DNA of 7,950 bases from Pseudomonadota bacterium. GTDB lineage: Bacteria; Pseudomonadota; Gammaproteobacteria; Pseudomonadales; Moraxellaceae. This document shows, piece by piece, positions 5,635 through 7,950 of the stretch (positions within the stretch are counted from its first letter, which is position 1; every line of letters starts with the position of its first letter). The notes beneath the pieces were generated by a model that was not told where the DNA came from, ran no database searches, and saw only the letters and a program-made list of their open reading frames with translations. The position numbers and the translations under genes are program-made. The stretch covers positions 1 to 7,950 of the forward strand of contig JAEWKT010000027.1 of NCBI GenBank assembly GCA_023393635.1, given 5' to 3'.

Positions 5635-5711
5635 TGGTGGCTATGGCGAGACTCGAACTTGCGACCCCAGCATTATGAGTGCTGTGCTCTAACCAACTGA
5701 GCTACATAGCC
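5635..5711 (-). tRNA. tRNA-Met(CAT), elongator
   Basis: This is a 77-base cloverleaf with the CCA end encoded. The acceptor pair is GGCTATG with CATAGCC, the D stem is GCTC with GAGC, and the anticodon stem is CAGCA with TGCTG around CTCATAA. The anticodon CAT is at 5677-5675 and the T loop is TTCGAGT. Its close match to the E. coli elongator tRNA-Met and its paired first base mark it as elongator rather than initiator. tRNA-Ile2 also carries CAT, but its body differs from this. The 3' end faces the integrase, so this gene is the likely integration target. Confidence 0.95.
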
Positions 5712-5726
5712 TTAAACTGTGCGCGC

Positions 5727-5755
5727 ATTATCATTATTTCTTCGACTGCCGTCAA
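5727..5755 (-). promoter_or_regulatory. tRNA-Met promoter
   Basis: On the minus strand TTGACG (5755-5750) and GATAAT (5732-5727) are 17 bases apart. A GCGCGC discriminator follows at once, which is typical of stable-RNA promoters under stringent control. The tRNA starts about 16 bases past the -10 box. Confidence 0.8.
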
Positions 5756-5818
5756 GCCTATTTTTAGCGTGCGCGCATAAAAAGCAGGCAAATAAATCAA
5801 ATTGTTTTCAGGAATCAG

Positions 5819-6186
<368 letters not shown>

Positions 6187-6191
6187 CGCGC

Positions 6192-6197
6192 ATGGTA
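6192..6197 (-). promoter_or_regulatory. Probable -10 box of rnpB
   Basis: TACCAT (6197-6192) is followed directly by GCGCGC and places +1 at about 6185, exactly where helix P1 begins. The geometry equals that of the tRNA-Met promoter. The -35 position would fall inside the ferredoxin terminator and shows no good match. Confidence 0.45.
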
Positions 6198-6199
6198 AC

Positions 6200-6222
6200 A
6201 AAAAAAACAGCAGTGCGCTGTT
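6200..6222 (-). terminator. Terminator of the coaD-ferredoxin operon
   Basis: On the minus strand AACAGC (6222-6217) and GCTGTT (6211-6206) form a perfect six-base stem around a five-base loop and run into eight T (6207-6200). It lies 18 bases past the ferredoxin stop. Confidence 0.75.
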
Positions 6223-6239
6223 ACTTTTCAAAGGTTTTT

Positions 6240-6512
6240 TTACTCGGGTTTTGCAGGCGCATTTTGCATAGCCTGCAACCCTTCATATTTTTGCAGCAGC
6301 GCTTGATGGCTTTCCACATGCTCAGGATCATGCGGAATACAGTCTACGGGGCAAAATAGCTGGCATTGTGGCGTATCAAAATGTCCCACGCATTCGGTAC
6401 ACAGGTCAGGATCAATCTGATAAATCTCCTCACCCATATAAATGGCCTGATTGGGACAAACCGGCTCGCACACATCACAATTAATGCATTCCAGCGTAAT
6501 TTTTAAGGCCAT
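6240..6512 (-). CDS. yfhL: YfhL-type 2[4Fe-4S] ferredoxin
   Basis: This 90-residue cytoplasmic electron carrier matches E. coli YfhL in length and sequence (MALKITLECINCDVCEPVCP). Cluster ligands are C9, C12, C15 and C19 in CxxCxxCxxxCP, and C38, C41, C50 and C54 in CTECVGHFDTPQCQLFC. The eight-residue insertion between the second and third cysteine of the second motif is the mark of the Allochromatium-type subfamily with low-potential clusters. C58 is an extra cysteine in CPVDC. The C-terminal helix with HDPEHVESHQALLQKY also fits. The gene starts 39 bases after the coaD stop on the same strand, so the two are probably co-transcribed. The ribosome binding site (GGGAT) is weak. The physiological partner is not shown by the sequence. 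Confidence 0.93.
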   Translation of the reverse strand: MALKITLECINCDVCEPVCPNQAIYMGEEIYQIDPDLCTECVGHFDTPQCQLFCPVDCIPHDPEHVESHQALLQKYEGLQAMQNAPAKPE

Positions 6513-6551
6513 GGTTTATCCCGGGTTTATCAGTAAAACTACTCGCCTTTT

Positions 6552-7043
6552 TTACCAGCCACCTTGCGCATGCTTTTGGGCAAAGGCTTCAGATACGACT
6601 TTAGGCATAAACTTGGTGACATCACCTTTGAGGCGGGCAATTTCACGTACCAAGGTCGATGATACAAAAGACAAATGCTCGGATGGAGTTAAAAACACCG
6701 ATTCAAACTGGCTATCCAGTTGACGGTTCATGTTGGCCAGCTGAAATTCATACTCAAAGTCAGACACTGCACGTAAACCACGCAGCACTGCGGTTGCCTG
6801 CTGTTCCTGAAATAAATTCACCAGTAAGCCGCTAAACCCAATCACCTTGATATTCTTAAGATCGCTTAATGATTGCTGTGCCAGTGCAACCCGCTGTTCC
6901 AAACTAAAGACCGGATTTTTATGATGACCTGCTGCAATGGCGACCACCACCTCATCAAACATCTTGGAGGCACGCACAACAAGGTCAACATGGCCATTGG
7001 TAATAGGATCAAATGTGCCCGGATAAAGTACTTTAGTGGCCAT
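6552..7043 (-). CDS. coaD: Phosphopantetheine adenylyltransferase
   Basis: CoaD joins 4'-phosphopantetheine and ATP to dephospho-CoA and pyrophosphate, the penultimate step of coenzyme A synthesis, in the cytoplasm as a hexamer. The protein has 163 residues (family about 160). The nucleotidyltransferase motif is GTFDPITNGH (9-18) with T10 and H18, then K42, R88 and R91 in LRGLR, and the C-terminal FVSSTLVREIA with S128-S129. The numbering of these sites coincides with E. coli CoaD. The reading frame is intact and begins at ATG 7043. It is divergent from smpB across about 150 bases and is followed by the ferredoxin gene. Confidence 0.97.
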   Translation of the reverse strand: MATKVLYPGTFDPITNGHVDLVVRASKMFDEVVVAIAAGHHKNPVFSLEQRVALAQQSLSDLKNIKVIGFSGLLVNLFQEQQATAVLRGLRAVSDFEYEFQLANMNRQLDSQFESVFLTPSEHLSFVSSTLVREIARLKGDVTKFMPKVVSEAFAQKHAQGGW

Positions 7044-7165
7044 TGCTTATGCTCGGTTGCCGATAAATTTGCCCTAGTTTAGCAAAAACTTGTTTTTAAC
7101 GCGAAGTCAGCATGATTGATTAATGCTATAACCAAAATTAACTAAAGCCAGCCGCCAAAATTAGG

Positions 7166-7171
7166 TAAACT
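7166..7171 (+). promoter_or_regulatory. Tentative -10 box of smpB
   Basis: TAAACT would start transcription near 7178, 15 bases before the smpB ATG. The best -35 (TAAAGC at 7143-7148, 17-base spacing) is poor. On the opposite strand an extended -10 TGCTAAACT (7085-7077) is a candidate for coaD. Confidence 0.3.
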
Positions 7172-7192
7172 AGTGTTCTTATTGGATTCTTG

Positions 7193-7678
7193 ATGAATAT
7201 GAATAAAGCCACTGTCAAAAAACTGCATCAGGGCGGTACGATTGCCCAGAACCGTCGTGCCCGTCACGACTAATTTATTGAAGAAAAATTTGAAGCCGGT
7301 ATGTCGCTACTGGGCTGGGAAGTTAAATCCTTGCGTGCCGGCAAAATGAACCTGTCCGAAAGCTATGTCATTTTTAAGAATGGCGAGGCATTTTTGTTCG
7401 GTAGCCAGATCATGCCATTGTTGTCTGCCTCAACCCATGTGGTTCCCGAAGCCAATCGCACCCGCAAGCTGCTATTGTCACGCCGTGAAATTGAAAAACT
7501 CATGGGTGCGGTCAACCAGAAGGGTTATTCCTGTGTACCATTAGCCTGCTACTGGAAGGGTGCTTTGGTTAAGTGTGAAATTGCACTGGTGAAAGGTAAG
7601 CAACTACATGACAAACGTGCAACCGAAAAAGACCGTGACTGGTCGCGTGAAAAACAGCGTGTGTTTAGGACTGCCTAA
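7193..7678 (+). pseudogene. smpB: SmpB, tmRNA-binding protein, interrupted by an in-frame TAA
   Basis: SmpB escorts tmRNA to ribosomes stalled on mRNAs without a stop codon. From ATG 7193 the frame reads MNMNKATVKKLHQGG, then TIAQNRRARHD, and meets TAA at 7271-7273. It resumes in the same frame with FIEEKFEAGMSLLGWEVKSLR and runs intact to TAA 7676-7678. The family has tyrosine at the stop (HDYFIEE or HEYFIEE), so one base (TAT or TAC to TAA) explains it. Without the stop the protein would have 161 residues, a normal length, with the OB-fold body, HDKRATEKDRDW and the C-terminal tail. The in-frame ATG at 7301 could give 125 residues but would lack the first strand and helix, so it is unlikely to work. 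Everything after the stop is well conserved, which means a very recent mutation, an error, or readthrough. The second ATG at 7199 is an alternative start. Confidence 0.85.
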
Positions 7679-7950
7679 GCACCGCTTTTATTAGATTAGC
7701 CTTTCTATTATAACTATGATTGTAACCTTCAATTGGCTCTCTCACTGAGTTAATTTCTGAAACCGTTATTTTTAAATTTCACGGGCTAGACTAACTTGAA
7801 AATGATCTCTAAGTTTTCTGTCCCTATTATTCTAACCAAAATTAATAAATATCCGAGTATTTAACAGTTTTATCAATATCGCTTATCAGCCTATCTGAGT
7901 CTGATTCCTGTAAAAGCCGCCATAGCCCAAGGCAAAACGTGTTACAATAC
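7679..7950. other. Non-coding tail after smpB
   Basis: This is 272 bases of A+T-rich sequence with no convincing gene on either strand and no clear smpB terminator. At the end lies TGTTACAAT (7940-7948), an extended -10 without a clear -35, which may serve a plus-strand gene beyond the window. Confidence 0.4.

Noticed and set aside
5635..5711. Search for a duplicated tRNA-Met 3' end as the second attachment site
   Set aside because: No second copy is visible in this window; it would have to lie further left.

Overview
The window looks like a chromosomal segment of a gammaproteobacterium of the Moraxellaceae, most probably Acinetobacter or a close relative. This rests on protein resemblance recalled from memory (SmpB, CoaD, the YfhL-type ferredoxin, the phage amidase), on low overall G+C, and on the type A RNase P RNA. 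No database search was possible.

The right part (about 5635-7678) is core genome. On the minus strand it carries coaD, a YfhL-type ferredoxin gene, rnpB and an elongator tRNA-Met gene, with recognisable terminators after the ferredoxin and tRNA genes. smpB diverges from coaD on the plus strand, but its reading frame has a TAA at codon 27 where the family has tyrosine. As written, smpB is broken.

The left part (1 to about 5600) reads as a decayed integrated element abutting the 3' side of tRNA-Met. The order tRNA, about 220 bp of repeat-rich DNA, then an integrase on the same strand is the usual layout of a P4-type island junction. The integrase keeps its arm-binding and core-binding domains and has lost its catalytic domain. 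Next to it lies the 5' stub of another gene with a good ribosome binding site. Further left are an intact three-gene arsenic operon (arsR-arsC-acr3), a decayed TolC-type outer-membrane efflux gene, a small unidentified ORF with its own terminator, a cold-shock protein gene with a long structured leader, and a phage amidase broken by two frameshifts, with a broken small phage-type gene just upstream.

The arsenic genes form one working unit: ArsR represses and senses As(III), ArsC reduces arsenate to arsenite, and Acr3 exports arsenite. They are the only intact multi-gene cargo in the left part. The arsR promoter overlaps a perfect inverted repeat and predicts a leaderless transcript. I see no clearly new defence or mobile system here. 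The points most worth checking are the smpB stop codon, the leaderless arsR promoter, the repeats at the integrase promoter and attachment region, and the structured cold-shock leader.
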